Origin: Flavobacteriales bacterium
GTDB taxonomy: Bacteria > Bacteroidota > Bacteroidia > Flavobacteriales > BACL11
Assembly: GCA_014381465.1 (NCBI GenBank)
Contig: JACNLP010000040.1
Location: forward strand, 1-44,552
Reading direction: 5' to 3'
DNA: 44,552 bases
Part shown: piece after piece, positions 16,759-25,357 of the stretch
Layout: each line of letters opens with the position of its first letter
How positions within the stretch are numbered: position 1 is the first letter of the stretch
Notes under the pieces: model-generated
What the model was told of the DNA's origin: nothing
What the model saw: the letters and a program-made list of their open reading frames with translations, nothing else
Database searches by the model: none
Position numbers and translations under genes: made by a program

Positions 16759-17175
16759 ATGGCAGGTGTAAACAAAGTAATTTTAATCGGAAATTTAGGA
16801 AAAGATCCTGAAGTAAGGTATTTAGATAGTGGGGTTGCAGTTGCAAACTTCTCATTGGCAACCACCGAAAACTACAAAAATAAAGAAGGCGAAAGAGTAA
16901 GCCAAACAGAATGGCACAATATTGTGCTTTGGAGAGGATTAGCTGAAGTGGCTGAAAAGTGGCTGAAAAAAGGATCTTCCGTTTATATTGAAGGAAAAAT
17001 AAGAACCAAAAAATGGGAAGATAAAGAAGGAAACACCAGGTATACTACTGAAATTTTGGGCGACAACATGACTATGTTGGGTAAAAAAGAGAATGGTTCT
17101 GCTGAAAAAACAGAAACAGCTCCAGAAGAAAAAAGCATTCCCCAAGAAGAAAAAGGAGACGATTTACCTTTCTAA
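16759..17175 (+). CDS. ssb: Single-stranded DNA-binding protein
   Basis: SSB, 138 residues. The OB-fold domain spans residues 1-105 ([62 protein letters not shown]). A short Glu-rich linker follows, and the C-terminal tip ends DDLPF, the acidic peptide that docks repair and replication partners. It has its own promoter between it and mutY. gldE follows after 21 bases. Confidence 0.96.
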   Translation: MAGVNKVILIGNLGKDPEVRYLDSGVAVANFSLATTENYKNKEGERVSQTEWHNIVLWRGLAEVAEKWLKKGSSVYIEGKIRTKKWEDKEGNTRYTTEILGDNMTMLGKKENGSAEKTETAPEEKSIPQEEKGDDLPF

Positions 17176-17196
17176 AAAAGTTAAATACACCCAAAA

Positions 17197-18528
17197 TTGG
17201 AAGAAGCATTTAGTTTACTTTTACTGAGTAACTTTTTTGAAATAGCATTACAGCCAATATCATTCGATATTGTATTGATTTTTCTTGTCATTATTTTTTT
17301 ACTTCTTTGTTCAGCTCTTATTTCTGGTGCTGAGGTGTCTTATTTTTCTCTTACACCAAAAGATTTAGAACAATTATCAGAGGATAAATCTAAGAAAGCT
17401 AAATCGGTATTAACTCTTTTGAAAAAGCCAAACAAGCTATTAGCTACCATACTAATTGTAAACAATTTTATAAATATTACTATTATTATTTTAACTACTT
17501 ATTTTACTTCAAGTATTTTTAACTTTCCAGAAAATTCAATCTTTGAATTTCTAATTCAAGTTGTAGTCATCACATTTCTAATTGTTCTTTTTGGAGAAAT
17601 TACACCGAAAGTATATGCAAACAGAAATGCTTTTTGGTTTAGTAAAAAAATGAGTATTCCTTTAATTTTGAGTAGCAAAATATTCTTACCTTTAAGTTAT
17701 TTACTTACTTCAAGCACTGCTTTTATCGATAAAAGATTAAAACGAAAAACAGAAGTGGTATCAATGGATGAAATCGCAGAAGCATTGGAATTAACTACTG
17801 AAAATAAGCATAATGAAGAGGAACAAAAAATACTAAAAAGCATTGTTGAGTTTGGGAATATTGATGTAAAAGAAATTATGAAATCAAGAGTAGATGTAGT
17901 TGCTATTGAACAAGATTTACTTTTTGAGAAAGTGATTGAATTAGTGGTAGATTCTGGCTTTTCACGAATACCAGTTTACAAAAATCAATTTGATGATGTG
18001 GTGGGGATTTTATATGTGAAAGACTTAATTCCTCACATTGAAAAATTAAAAGATTTTAAGTGGCAAGATTTAATTCGCCCTGCCTATTTTGTTCCTGAAA
18101 CAAAAATGATTAACGATTTACTTAAAGAATTTCAGGAGAAAAAAATACATTTAGCAATAGTGGTAGATGAATATGGAGGCACTTCAGGTATTGTAACTTT
18201 AGAAGATATTTTGGAAGAAATAGTAGGCGATATTAATGATGAATTTGATGATGACGGAAATTTCTTTTCTGTATTAGATGAGCATAATTTTATTTTTGAA
18301 GGAAAAATATCTTTAAATGATTTTCTGAAAACCGTGAAAGGAGAAACAGATTATTTTGATGATGTAAAAGGGGATTCCGACTCCTTGGCAGGGCTTATTT
18401 TAGAATTAAAAGAAACAATTCCAAAAAAAGGAGAAGTGATAAAATTTGCTCCTTACACCTTTAAAATTGAATCTTCTGATAGTAGAAAAATAAAGCGAAT
18501 AAAGGTACAAATAAATAAGGATGAATAA
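17197..18528 (+). CDS. gldE: GldE, CNNM/CorC-type membrane protein linked to gliding motility
   Basis: A 443-residue protein with an N-terminal CNNM (DUF21) membrane domain of about four helices (residues 25-170). A CBS pair follows (about 210-330; MKSRVDVVAIEQD and VVDEYGGTSGIVTLEDILEEIVGDI), then a CorC/HlyC C-terminal domain. CNNM proteins act in magnesium or other divalent-cation transport. In Flavobacterium, GldE is associated with gliding and sits directly before gldD, as here. The start is TTG at 17197, since the next methionine lies after the first helices. It overlaps gldD by eight bases. The symbol rests on synteny; by domains alone it is a hemolysin-C-like protein. Confidence 0.88.
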   Translation: MEEAFSLLLLSNFFEIALQPISFDIVLIFLVIIFLLLCSALISGAEVSYFSLTPKDLEQLSEDKSKKAKSVLTLLKKPNKLLATILIVNNFINITIIILTTYFTSSIFNFPENSIFEFLIQVVVITFLIVLFGEITPKVYANRNAFWFSKKMSIPLILSSKIFLPLSYLLTSSTAFIDKRLKRKTEVVSMDEIAEALELTTENKHNEEEQKILKSIVEFGNIDVKEIMKSRVDVVAIEQDLLFEKVIELVVDSGFSRIPVYKNQFDDVVGILYVKDLIPHIEKLKDFKWQDLIRPAYFVPETKMINDLLKEFQEKKIHLAIVVDEYGGTSGIVTLEDILEEIVGDINDEFDDDGNFFSVLDEHNFIFEGKISLNDFLKTVKGETDYFDDVKGDSDSLAGLILELKETIPKKGEVIKFAPYTFKIESSDSRKIKRIKVQINKDE

Positions 18529-19159
18529 AGTAATTATTATTTCTATCGCAATACTATTTTTTTCTTGCCAAGAAAATTACACTCCAAAACCAAGAGGGTT
18601 TTTTAAGATTTCTTTTCCAGAAAAAGAATTTCAGCAATACACAGGAAATTGTCCTTTTACTTTTCAATTTCCAACTTATTCAAAAATTGACACCTTAGAA
18701 AAAAGATGTTTTTTCAATTTACAATTCCCTGACTTCAAAGCAACTTTGCATGTGAGTTATTTTCCTGTGAGTGAAAATTTATATGAGCATACGGAAGAAT
18801 CAAGAACATTGGCATACAAGCATAGCATAAAGGCAAATGCCATTAGCGAACAGCCATTTATCGATCAAAAAAATAGTGTTTTTGGCTTAGTTTACGACTA
18901 TGAAGGAACAACCGCTACCGCTTTACAATTTTACCTTACCGACAGCACAAATCATTTTTTTAGAGGCGCACTTTATTTTAATACGGAAGTAAATGATTCT
19001 CTTATTCCTATTACTAATTTTTTGCAAGAAGACATAAAATACCTTATTGAGAGTTTTCGCTGGAAAGAAAAATTAGCACAGCAGAAGACAGTAATACCAA
19101 AACTGCCACAAGCTGATGTGCCACAGCAAAGAATATTGGAACCCCAAAAAGCAAAGTAA
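18521..19159 (+). CDS. gldD: Gliding motility lipoprotein GldD
   Basis: A 212-residue lipoprotein. The signal peptide ends in LFFSC (lipidated C16), followed by the GldD-typical TPKPRGFFKISFPEKEFQQY. The mature part is beta-rich and lies in the periplasm or on the outer membrane. GldD is one of the lipoproteins required for gliding (and linked to type IX secretion) in Flavobacterium. The C-terminal 38 residues (175-212) are encoded in the overlap with ctaA on the other strand. The last 30 or so (after ESFRWK) look like a low-complexity Gln/Pro/Lys tail beyond the usual GldD end. They are plausibly an extension caused by loss of the original stop. Confidence 0.9.
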   Translation: MNKVIIISIAILFFSCQENYTPKPRGFFKISFPEKEFQQYTGNCPFTFQFPTYSKIDTLEKRCFFNLQFPDFKATLHVSYFPVSENLYEHTEESRTLAYKHSIKANAISEQPFIDQKNSVFGLVYDYEGTTATALQFYLTDSTNHFFRGALYFNTEVNDSLIPITNFLQEDIKYLIESFRWKEKLAQQKTVIPKLPQADVPQQRILEPQKAK

Positions 19160-20048
19160 TTACGCCTAAAATTATCTGTAAACTTATTACTAACAAAAGG
19201 TTTACAGACGCTTTTTGTAATGCCGTATTTCTAGCTTTTTGCCAAATATAAATTGCAAAAAACAAAACAAACCATGCCATAATGCGGTGCAAAAATTGAA
19301 TATTAAAAGGGTTGTTCAATACATCAAAATTTTTCAAAATATCAGGAGTAAAGTTTGTAAATAAGCTTTGAAAAAACCCTTTTCCTGCCGGCAATAAATA
19401 ACCAGCTTTTAGCCCTGCTGTAAAAGCCCCATAAATAATTTGAAGCGTTAGTAAAAACATAAAACCTTTACTTAATTTATTAATTTGAGGATTTGTAAAT
19501 TTCTCTTTTTCTTTTACTTCCATTATCAACCAGCAGATATAAACTATCAAAGTAAAAGCAGTAAGCAAATGAATTGCTAAACGAAAATGACTTACTGCAG
19601 GTACATCTACCAAACCACTTTTTACCATAAACCAACCCAAGAAACCTTGCAAACCGCCAAGCAGTAAAAGAAAAACCAATTGGTTTTTTAGTTTTTTGTC
19701 AAGCCATTTCTTTTTCAAAAACCACAAAAAAGGAATAATAAATACCAATCCGATTAGCCGTCCTAAAAGTCGGTGTAAATACTCCCAAAAAAAGATGGCT
19801 TTAAACTCTGACAAATTCATACCCTTATTTATTTTCTGATATTCAGGGAATTGTTGGTATTTAGAAAAAGTTTCTTGCCAATCAGTTTCATTAAGTGGAG
19901 GAATAGTTCCTCCAATAAGCTTCCATTCCACCATGGAAAGCCCTGAATGTGTAAGGCGGGTAATTCCGCCAATGAGCACCATAGTAATTACTAAAAACAA
20001 ACCACTATACAGCCAAAGGGATATTATTTTCTTTTGTCTGGAATTCAT
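19044..20048 (-). CDS. ctaA: Heme A synthase (COX15/CtaA)
   Basis: A 334-residue inner-membrane protein with eight helices, oxidising the heme O methyl group to make heme A for cytochrome aa3 oxidases. The four family histidines are seen in EYLHR (H92), AIHLL (H160), QFLHR (H254) and VAHQL (H311), one per alternate helix. GGITRLTHSGLSMVEW at the N-terminus is a family hallmark. I start at the ATG at 20048. A GTG at 20054 is in frame but lies inside the -7 element. The last helix, with ligand H311, is encoded inside the overlap with gldD, so the overlap is real coding sequence on this strand. No cytochrome oxidase genes are in the window. Confidence 0.93.
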   Translation of the reverse strand: MNSRQKKIISLWLYSGLFLVITMVLIGGITRLTHSGLSMVEWKLIGGTIPPLNETDWQETFSKYQQFPEYQKINKGMNLSEFKAIFFWEYLHRLLGRLIGLVFIIPFLWFLKKKWLDKKLKNQLVFLLLLGGLQGFLGWFMVKSGLVDVPAVSHFRLAIHLLTAFTLIVYICWLIMEVKEKEKFTNPQINKLSKGFMFLLTLQIIYGAFTAGLKAGYLLPAGKGFFQSLFTNFTPDILKNFDVLNNPFNIQFLHRIMAWFVLFFAIYIWQKARNTALQKASVNLLLVISLQIILGVITLLFGVPIFFAVAHQLVAVLVLLSSAVLIFLSSENSQ

Positions 20049-20053
20049 CTGCA

Positions 20054-20061
20054 CAAAAATA
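20054..20061 (-). promoter_or_regulatory. -7 element of ctaA
   Basis: On the minus strand TATTTTTG is followed by TGCAG and the ATG at 20048. The predicted transcript starts zero to two bases before the start codon. Confidence 0.5.
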
Positions 20062-20068
20062 ACTAAGC

Positions 20069-20076
20069 TATATTTG
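20069..20076 (+). promoter_or_regulatory. -7 element of the EamA transporter gene
   Basis: TATATTTG is an exact match, 15 bases before the ATG at 20092, within the 43-base gap to the divergent ctaA start. It marks 20092 as the start, since upstream in-frame codons back to 19933 would precede the promoter. Confidence 0.55.
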
Positions 20077-20091
20077 CCAACAATTATTTTT

Positions 20092-20955
20092 ATGGAAAAA
20101 TCGATAAAAAATTACTTTATCCTCATTTTTTTAGCAATTATTTGGGGAAGTTCCTTCATTCTGATGAAAAGAGGTTTAGAGGTCTATTCCTACACCCAAG
20201 TGGCAGCTTTGCGGCTTTTTATTGCTTTTCTTTCTCTTTTACCCTTTGTTGTGCGTGCATTTAAGAAGGTCGCTAAAAAGCATTGGCTTGCAATAGTAAT
20301 TACTGCTTTTTTAGGAAATGGTATTCCGGCTTTTTTATTTACCAAAGCCCAAACCCATTTAGATAGTTCTTTTGTTGGAATACTCAATTCCCTTACTCCA
20401 CTTTTTACACTTTTACTTGGTATTTATTTTTTCAAATCGCGCCCAACTAAAACCAATATTTTTGGAATAATAATTGGGCTAAGTGGTGCTTTTCTGCTTT
20501 CTTCTTCTAATTTAGATGGCTTTTTTACAATTAATTTCTATACATTATTGGTGGTTTTGGCTACATTATTTTATGCAGTAAGCGTAAATGTAATACGAAA
20601 ATATCTTGCAGATTTGGATGCAATTTCAATATCGGCACTTGCCTTTTTATTTATCGGGCCTGCATGCGGAATCTATATTTTTAGAGGGAATTTTATACCT
20701 TTACTTTATTCAGAAGGAGGAGTAGATGCCCTTATTTACATAGCTATTTTAGCAATAATCGGCACATCTTTGGCAGTTGTCATCTTTAATAAATTAATAA
20801 AAGATTCTTCTGCTATTTTCGCATCTTCTGTTACTTACCTCATTCCTATTGTCGCTATCTTTTGGGGTATTTGGGATGGAGAGCATATACTTCTCACCCA
20901 TATAGTAGGCGCTACAATTATTCTTTGCGGAGTGTATTTGGTAAATAAGAAATAA
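20092..20955 (+). CDS. EamA/DMT-family transporter (RhaT-like)
   Basis: A 287-residue inner-membrane protein with about ten helices in two EamA repeats. Helix 1 carries LAIIWGSSFILMKRGLE, and the first repeat ends with SFVGILNSLTPLFTLLLGIYFF, a typical EamA signature. The second repeat ends with SVTYLIPIVAIFWGIWDGE, its paired counterpart. Members export amino acids or other metabolites; the substrate cannot be assigned. The upstream open frame (19933-20091) lies antisense to ctaA and is rejected as a start. The stop is seven bases from the convergent stop of the 593-residue gene. Confidence 0.88.
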   Translation: MEKSIKNYFILIFLAIIWGSSFILMKRGLEVYSYTQVAALRLFIAFLSLLPFVVRAFKKVAKKHWLAIVITAFLGNGIPAFLFTKAQTHLDSSFVGILNSLTPLFTLLLGIYFFKSRPTKTNIFGIIIGLSGAFLLSSSNLDGFFTINFYTLLVVLATLFYAVSVNVIRKYLADLDAISISALAFLFIGPACGIYIFRGNFIPLLYSEGGVDALIYIAILAIIGTSLAVVIFNKLIKDSSAIFASSVTYLIPIVAIFWGIWDGEHILLTHIVGATIILCGVYLVNKK

Positions 20956-20962
20956 ACAGAAA

Positions 20963-22744
20963 TTAACTAGCTAATGGGATAATTTTTAACGCTTCCACTT
21001 CAACTGCAAGTGCAGCCAATTTGCTTTTTGTTTTTTCCAGATTAGAGATTGTATCCTCTTTTGTTTGTTCGTATTTATCCTTCACGCTTTCAAACATATT
21101 ATTGTAATATGTTATGCCATCATTCATGTTTTCAAAAAAGCGATTAAAATATTTTTCTTGTTTTTTGTTCCAATCTTTTTTTGCCTCTTCCAATTTATTT
21201 TTGAGATAATCCATATACAAATTAAGTTCCTTTATAAACATATTTGGTCTGTCGGTTCGGTTCATAAAATTCTCTAAACCATAAATATGTTTTGTCATAT
21301 CTTCTAAGGATAATAACTTATCAAAATATGCCATATTTGGTCCTGGACAAATGGAGACCGCTTTACTTTCCCTTGTTTGAATATCATTAGTAACAACTGC
21401 TGCTGCTGAAAGCCCCATACACAAACAAACTTTATCTGTTATTTCTTCTGAAATTCCAAGCTCTTCAATTTTGTTTTTCTGATACAAACGAGATGCCGTG
21501 CAAACACCCTTTTCATCATATTCTGTGCTGAAAGCCAAATACCTTCTCGGACATGGACTTCCCGGTTTTCCTTCTTCCACTTTTTGCCATTTCTCCACCT
21601 CTTTGGATGCATTTCTCAAATTATTAAATGGCTCTCCAAGTGGGGAAACATTACTCAAATACAAATCTTTTTCTTTTGCTTTAACCAGTTGCTCTCTTGT
21701 CTTATCATCCACAGTAGTTACTTCTGGAACTAATAAAAATGGGGTTCCCCAGCCAACTGAATCTAGCTCATAATGTTTGATTAAAAAATCATGTTCTTCT
21801 GCTGTACCAACTCCACCTTGTGCTGTAATTTTTAAAGCCAATGATTTTTCAGGAGCAACTCTATTATTTGCTTTTAGTGCATCCTTGCAAATTGCATAAA
21901 CTTCCTCAATCAACTCTTCTCTTTTTTCTTTGAATTCAGCTAAAATTGGCCCCATTAAATAACCATCAGTTGCAAAAGCATGACCGCCACAATTCAAGCC
22001 AGATTCAATTCTGTATTCTGAAACCCATAATCCTTTTTTTGCTAAGAATTTTCCTTGAATAAGTGCAGAACGATAATCACTAACTTTCAACACTATTTTC
22101 TTTTTGATATAACCCTCAGCATTAGGATAAAAATCTTCAAACTGTGCAATATATCCATATAACCTTGGGTTCATCCCTGCTGAAAAAATAATGGATGATG
22201 CCAAATCAGAATTGGCATAACCCCTTAGGGCAGCATGTGCATCATTATATTCTGATGGCAAAGCCTCATTTTTGAAAAAGTTTGGCTTATCTACTTTGGT
22301 CATAATGTTTACATCAATACTTCCCATGTTCAGATTATCTTTTAACCAAGCAGAAATCTCATCCGTATTAAAATACTTTTCTGTGAGTTTATCAAATTCA
22401 TTTTTGAGTGTAGAAGTATCAGGAAAAGAGGTGAAGTACAATTTTAAAGCTTCCACTTTTTCTTTGGTAGCGGTAGTATATTCTTCATACTTCTGAGTAG
22501 CCAATGTGTTTACCAAATTCAAATAAGAAGTAATTCTATCAGCACGATAATCCTTAGTATTATTTTTTATTTCTTCATACTGCAAATTATTTTTCTCAGC
22601 ATATACTTTTCTAAGTCTTTCCAATAATACATCATCCGCCAAAGCGATTACAGAATCAATACCAAATTGTGCAACTTTAAGTGGTGTATCTGCCGTAAAA
22701 GCAGTTCCCATTACAGGAATATGAAAGGTATGTTGTTGTGTCAT
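20963..22744 (-). CDS. Large uncharacterised protein, possible FMN-binding TIM-barrel oxidoreductase with Cys-rich C-terminal half
   Basis: A 593-residue soluble protein of no assigned function. The start (IPVMGTAFTADTPLKVAQFGI) and a later loop ITAQGGVGTAEEHDF (306-320) are reminiscent of nitronate monooxygenase-like FMN barrels, where a GG-x-G-T loop holds the phosphate. Between them is a helical insert (about 40-140) and GLNCGGHAFATDGYL (249-263). After the loop come C398 (SPCPRR), C415, C440 and C442 (VCLCMG) and C466 (ICPGP), enough to bind a metal or iron-sulfur cluster. Residues 475-593 are helical and probably coiled coil. No signal peptide. The gene has its own -7 element and follows lysC on the same strand. 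The redox-enzyme idea is inference. The intact, well-ordered reading frame makes the gene itself secure. Confidence 0.85.
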   Translation of the reverse strand: MTQQHTFHIPVMGTAFTADTPLKVAQFGIDSVIALADDVLLERLRKVYAEKNNLQYEEIKNNTKDYRADRITSYLNLVNTLATQKYEEYTTATKEKVEALKLYFTSFPDTSTLKNEFDKLTEKYFNTDEISAWLKDNLNMGSIDVNIMTKVDKPNFFKNEALPSEYNDAHAALRGYANSDLASSIIFSAGMNPRLYGYIAQFEDFYPNAEGYIKKKIVLKVSDYRSALIQGKFLAKKGLWVSEYRIESGLNCGGHAFATDGYLMGPILAEFKEKREELIEEVYAICKDALKANNRVAPEKSLALKITAQGGVGTAEEHDFLIKHYELDSVGWGTPFLLVPEVTTVDDKTREQLVKAKEKDLYLSNVSPLGEPFNNLRNASKEVEKWQKVEEGKPGSPCPRRYLAFSTEYDEKGVCTASRLYQKNKIEELGISEEITDKVCLCMGLSAAAVVTNDIQTRESKAVSICPGPNMAYFDKLLSLEDMTKHIYGLENFMNRTDRPNMFIKELNLYMDYLKNKLEEAKKDWNKKQEKYFNRFFENMNDGITYYNNMFESVKDKYEQTKEDTISNLEKTKSKLAALAVEVEALKIIPLAS

Positions 22745-22767
22745 TATTTTTTCTTGTAAAATGGCGG

Positions 22768-22775
22768 CAAAGATA
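22768..22775 (-). promoter_or_regulatory. -7 element of the 593-residue gene
   Basis: On the minus strand TATCTTTG is an exact match in the 57-base gap after lysC, 23 bases before the ATG at 22744. It suggests the gene can be expressed apart from lysC. Confidence 0.55.
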
Positions 22776-22801
22776 CTAATAAGTAAGCAGTTATACTATT
22801 A

Positions 22802-24055
22802 TTACCTATCTTTAACAACTATATGAACGGTATGCCTGCTTTTTTGTTCTAGTAATACTTGCTTATTTTTCAGCAATTTTTCTATGGAATCTTCATCATA
22901 ATGACGAACAGTATACATTGTTAAGCTATCATTAAAATGAACTTCAAAATTTTCTTTTAAAGCCGTTAATAATGCTGGAACTTTATGCCTATCATTATCT
23001 ACACAAAAAGAAAAACTTACTGCCGAATTTTGCATCATATTTACTCTTACTCCATAGTGAGCAAAAAGAGAAAAGATGGAACTTAAATGCTCTTCTACAA
23101 TAAAAGATAAGTTCTTATCAGCAACTGAAATTAGGATTTGATTTTCTTTTACAATATAAGAAGGAACAAAAGGCGCAATAGTATTAAAATCACCAATTAC
23201 TGAACTCTCTTTTTCAGGATGCAGAAAAGATTTAACCTCCAAAGGAATGGATTTTCTTTGTAATGGCTGAATGGTTTTTGGATGCATCACTTTTGCACCA
23301 TAATAGGCCAATTCTATTGCTTCTTCAAACGGGATTTTCATCAATTGCTCGGTATCCTCAAAAAATCTGGGATCGGCATTCAGTACCCCATCTACATCTT
23401 TCCAGATTACAACTTGCTTTACATCAAGTGCAAAAGCCAAAATAGCGGCTGTAAAATCAGATCCTTCTCTGCCCAAAGTAGTGGTAAAATTCTCAGAAGT
23501 ACAGCCAATAAACCCTTGTGTGATTATGGGGAAATGAGTGATTTTATCTTTGCAGAAACTTATGGTTTGCTCCCAATCGATTTTTGCATTTCTGTATTTG
23601 TTATCGGTGCGGATAATATCTCTTGCATCTAGCCAAGAATTTGCAAAACCATTATCGCTTAAATAAGCACTCATTATTTTGGTAGAAAGCATTTCACCAA
23701 TGGGCACAATTTGATCATAATTAAAAGCATAATCAGGATTTGGCTCATCCTCTAACACCCACTCAATTTCAACAAAAAGATTATTCACCTCATTGTAAAT
23801 AGTATGATTTTGCTCAAATAAATCATTCAATAAATGCTCGTGAAAATCTTTTACTTTTTGCAGTTTTTCCTCAGGATTTCCGCTTTTCTGCATATAGTCC
23901 TCCACCACTTCTTCTAGCATATTGGTAACTTTTCCCATGGCAGAAAATACTACCACTAAATCCTCAGTTGCATAATTACCCAAAATTCCAGCAATTCGTT
24001 TTATGCTTTCCACATCCTTTATGGATGTACCTCCAAACTTAAAGATTTTTATCAT
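22802..24055 (-). CDS. Aspartate kinase
   Basis: A 417-residue monofunctional aspartokinase, the first step of lysine, threonine and methionine synthesis. KFGGTS (6-11), the substrate region TQGFIGCTSENFTTTLGREGSDFTA (in part) and WKDVDGVLNADPR identify the catalytic amino-acid kinase domain. The C-terminal third has two ACT-like modules (ILISVADKNLSFIVEEHLSSI and following), the usual place for feedback control by lysine or threonine. No homoserine dehydrogenase fusion. It matches the stand-alone aspartokinase found throughout Bacteroidota. Which allosteric class it belongs to cannot be read here, so no symbol is given. It diverges from the phosphofructokinase gene. An approximate -7 (TTACTTTG on the minus strand) lies about 30 bases upstream of its ATG. 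Confidence 0.92.
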   Translation of the reverse strand: MIKIFKFGGTSIKDVESIKRIAGILGNYATEDLVVVFSAMGKVTNMLEEVVEDYMQKSGNPEEKLQKVKDFHEHLLNDLFEQNHTIYNEVNNLFVEIEWVLEDEPNPDYAFNYDQIVPIGEMLSTKIMSAYLSDNGFANSWLDARDIIRTDNKYRNAKIDWEQTISFCKDKITHFPIITQGFIGCTSENFTTTLGREGSDFTAAILAFALDVKQVVIWKDVDGVLNADPRFFEDTEQLMKIPFEEAIELAYYGAKVMHPKTIQPLQRKSIPLEVKSFLHPEKESSVIGDFNTIAPFVPSYIVKENQILISVADKNLSFIVEEHLSSIFSLFAHYGVRVNMMQNSAVSFSFCVDNDRHKVPALLTALKENFEVHFNDSLTMYTVRHYDEDSIEKLLKNKQVLLEQKSRHTVHIVVKDR

Positions 24056-24122
24056 TTATTCATTTGAAATTTACGGATACAAAGTAAAGAATTATTTTCT
24101 CACCAAATCCTTTTAATTTTTC

Positions 24123-24130
24123 GATATTTG
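24123..24130 (+). promoter_or_regulatory. -7-like element upstream of the phosphofructokinase gene
   Basis: GATATTTG differs from TAnnTTTG at one base and is followed by CAGAAG. A TTG overlapping its end (24128) opens the frame but would lie in the promoter, so the ATG at 24158 is taken as the start. Confidence 0.4.
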
Positions 24131-24157
24131 CAGAAGATAAAAAGCACATCACAAATT

Positions 24158-25351
24158 ATGAAAATTGCATTCTTAACTTCTGGCGGAATTGCACCATGCC
24201 TATCCGCATCCATAGGAAGATTAACGGAAAATTATTTGAACAAGTATCCGGAAATAGAAATTATTGGCTACCTAAATGGCTACAAAGGATTGCTATTGGG
24301 CAACAGTATTTCTTTTCCGAAAACACTAAAAGAAAAAACAGATTTGTTTTACAATTTTGGCGGTTCCCCAATTGGAAATAGCCGAGTAAAATTAGTAAAT
24401 ATTAAAGATTGCATCAGCAAAGGATATGTTAAAAAAGGAGAAAACCCACTGGAAGTGGCGGCAAAACAATTGGTAAAAGATGGCGTAACAATTTTACACA
24501 CCATTGGAGGTGATGACACCAACACCACTGCTGCTGATTTATCTGAATATCTGAAAAAAAATGATTATAATTTAACGGTAGTCGGCTTGCCTAAAACGGT
24601 GGATAATGATGTCTACCCTATTGCCCAAACATTAGGGGCTTGGACAGCAGCCGAGCAAGGCGCTATTTTCTTTGAAAATGTAGTAGGTGAAAACACAACT
24701 TCTGACAGGCAACTCATCATTCATGAGGTAATGGGCAGGCATTGTGGATGGCTTACGGCTGCAACTGCTTTGGAATACCGCAAGCGATTAGGAGCAATGA
24801 CATTCATTCCAGAAATAGGAGTGTTAAAAGAAAAGTGGGAGGTACATTCTGTACTCTTACCAGAGGAAAAAATTGACTTTGACAATGAATGTGAGCGGCT
24901 CAGCAAAGTAATGGACAAATATGATTGTGTAAATGTTTTTTTGAGTGAAGGTGCAGGGATGGATGTTATAGTTGCCGAAACCGAAAAATCAGGAGCAGAA
25001 GTTTTAAGAGATGCTTTTGGTCATGTGAGGTTAGACGATTTGAATCCCGGACAATGGTTTGCCAAACAATTAGGAGAACGCCTCAAAGCCAATAAAGTGT
25101 TGGTGCAAAAAAGTGGCTATTTTGGGCGTTCTGCAAAAGCAAATCAAGCAGATTTAGATTTAATTTTTGAAGTGGTTGACAAAGCAGTTGAGAGCGCAAC
25201 AGCAGGAATTAGCGGAGTAGTTGGCTGGGATGAAGACAATAATAACCAACTTTCTTGCATTGCCTTTGACAGAATAAAAGGAGGAAAACCATTCGACACT
25301 TCTCAAAAATGGTTTCAGGAAATGATGAGAGAAATTCACGCTATAAAATAG
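24158..25351 (+). CDS. Diphosphate-dependent phosphofructokinase
   Basis: A 397-residue 6-phosphofructokinase, cytosolic, interconverting fructose-6-phosphate and fructose-1,6-bisphosphate. FLTSGGIAPCLSAS forms the phosphate loop. The donor-determining motifs are GGDDTNT (117-123) and LPKTVDND (144-151). The second Asp of GGDD and the Lys of PKT-DND are the pair that marks PPi rather than ATP use. EVMGRHCGWL binds substrate. Being PPi-linked, the reaction is expected to be reversible. mfd follows after six bases on the same strand, so they are probably cotranscribed, although the functions are unrelated. Confidence 0.93.
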   Translation: MKIAFLTSGGIAPCLSASIGRLTENYLNKYPEIEIIGYLNGYKGLLLGNSISFPKTLKEKTDLFYNFGGSPIGNSRVKLVNIKDCISKGYVKKGENPLEVAAKQLVKDGVTILHTIGGDDTNTTAADLSEYLKKNDYNLTVVGLPKTVDNDVYPIAQTLGAWTAAEQGAIFFENVVGENTTSDRQLIIHEVMGRHCGWLTAATALEYRKRLGAMTFIPEIGVLKEKWEVHSVLLPEEKIDFDNECERLSKVMDKYDCVNVFLSEGAGMDVIVAETEKSGAEVLRDAFGHVRLDDLNPGQWFAKQLGERLKANKVLVQKSGYFGRSAKANQADLDLIFEVVDKAVESATAGISGVVGWDEDNNNQLSCIAFDRIKGGKPFDTSQKWFQEMMREIHAIK

Positions 25352-25357
25352 TTTTTC

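Noticed and set aside
19933-20091. 53-residue N-terminal extension of the EamA transporter
   Set aside because: It runs antisense through the ctaA 5' end and lies mostly upstream of the -7 box. The first EamA helix begins only after the ATG at 20092.
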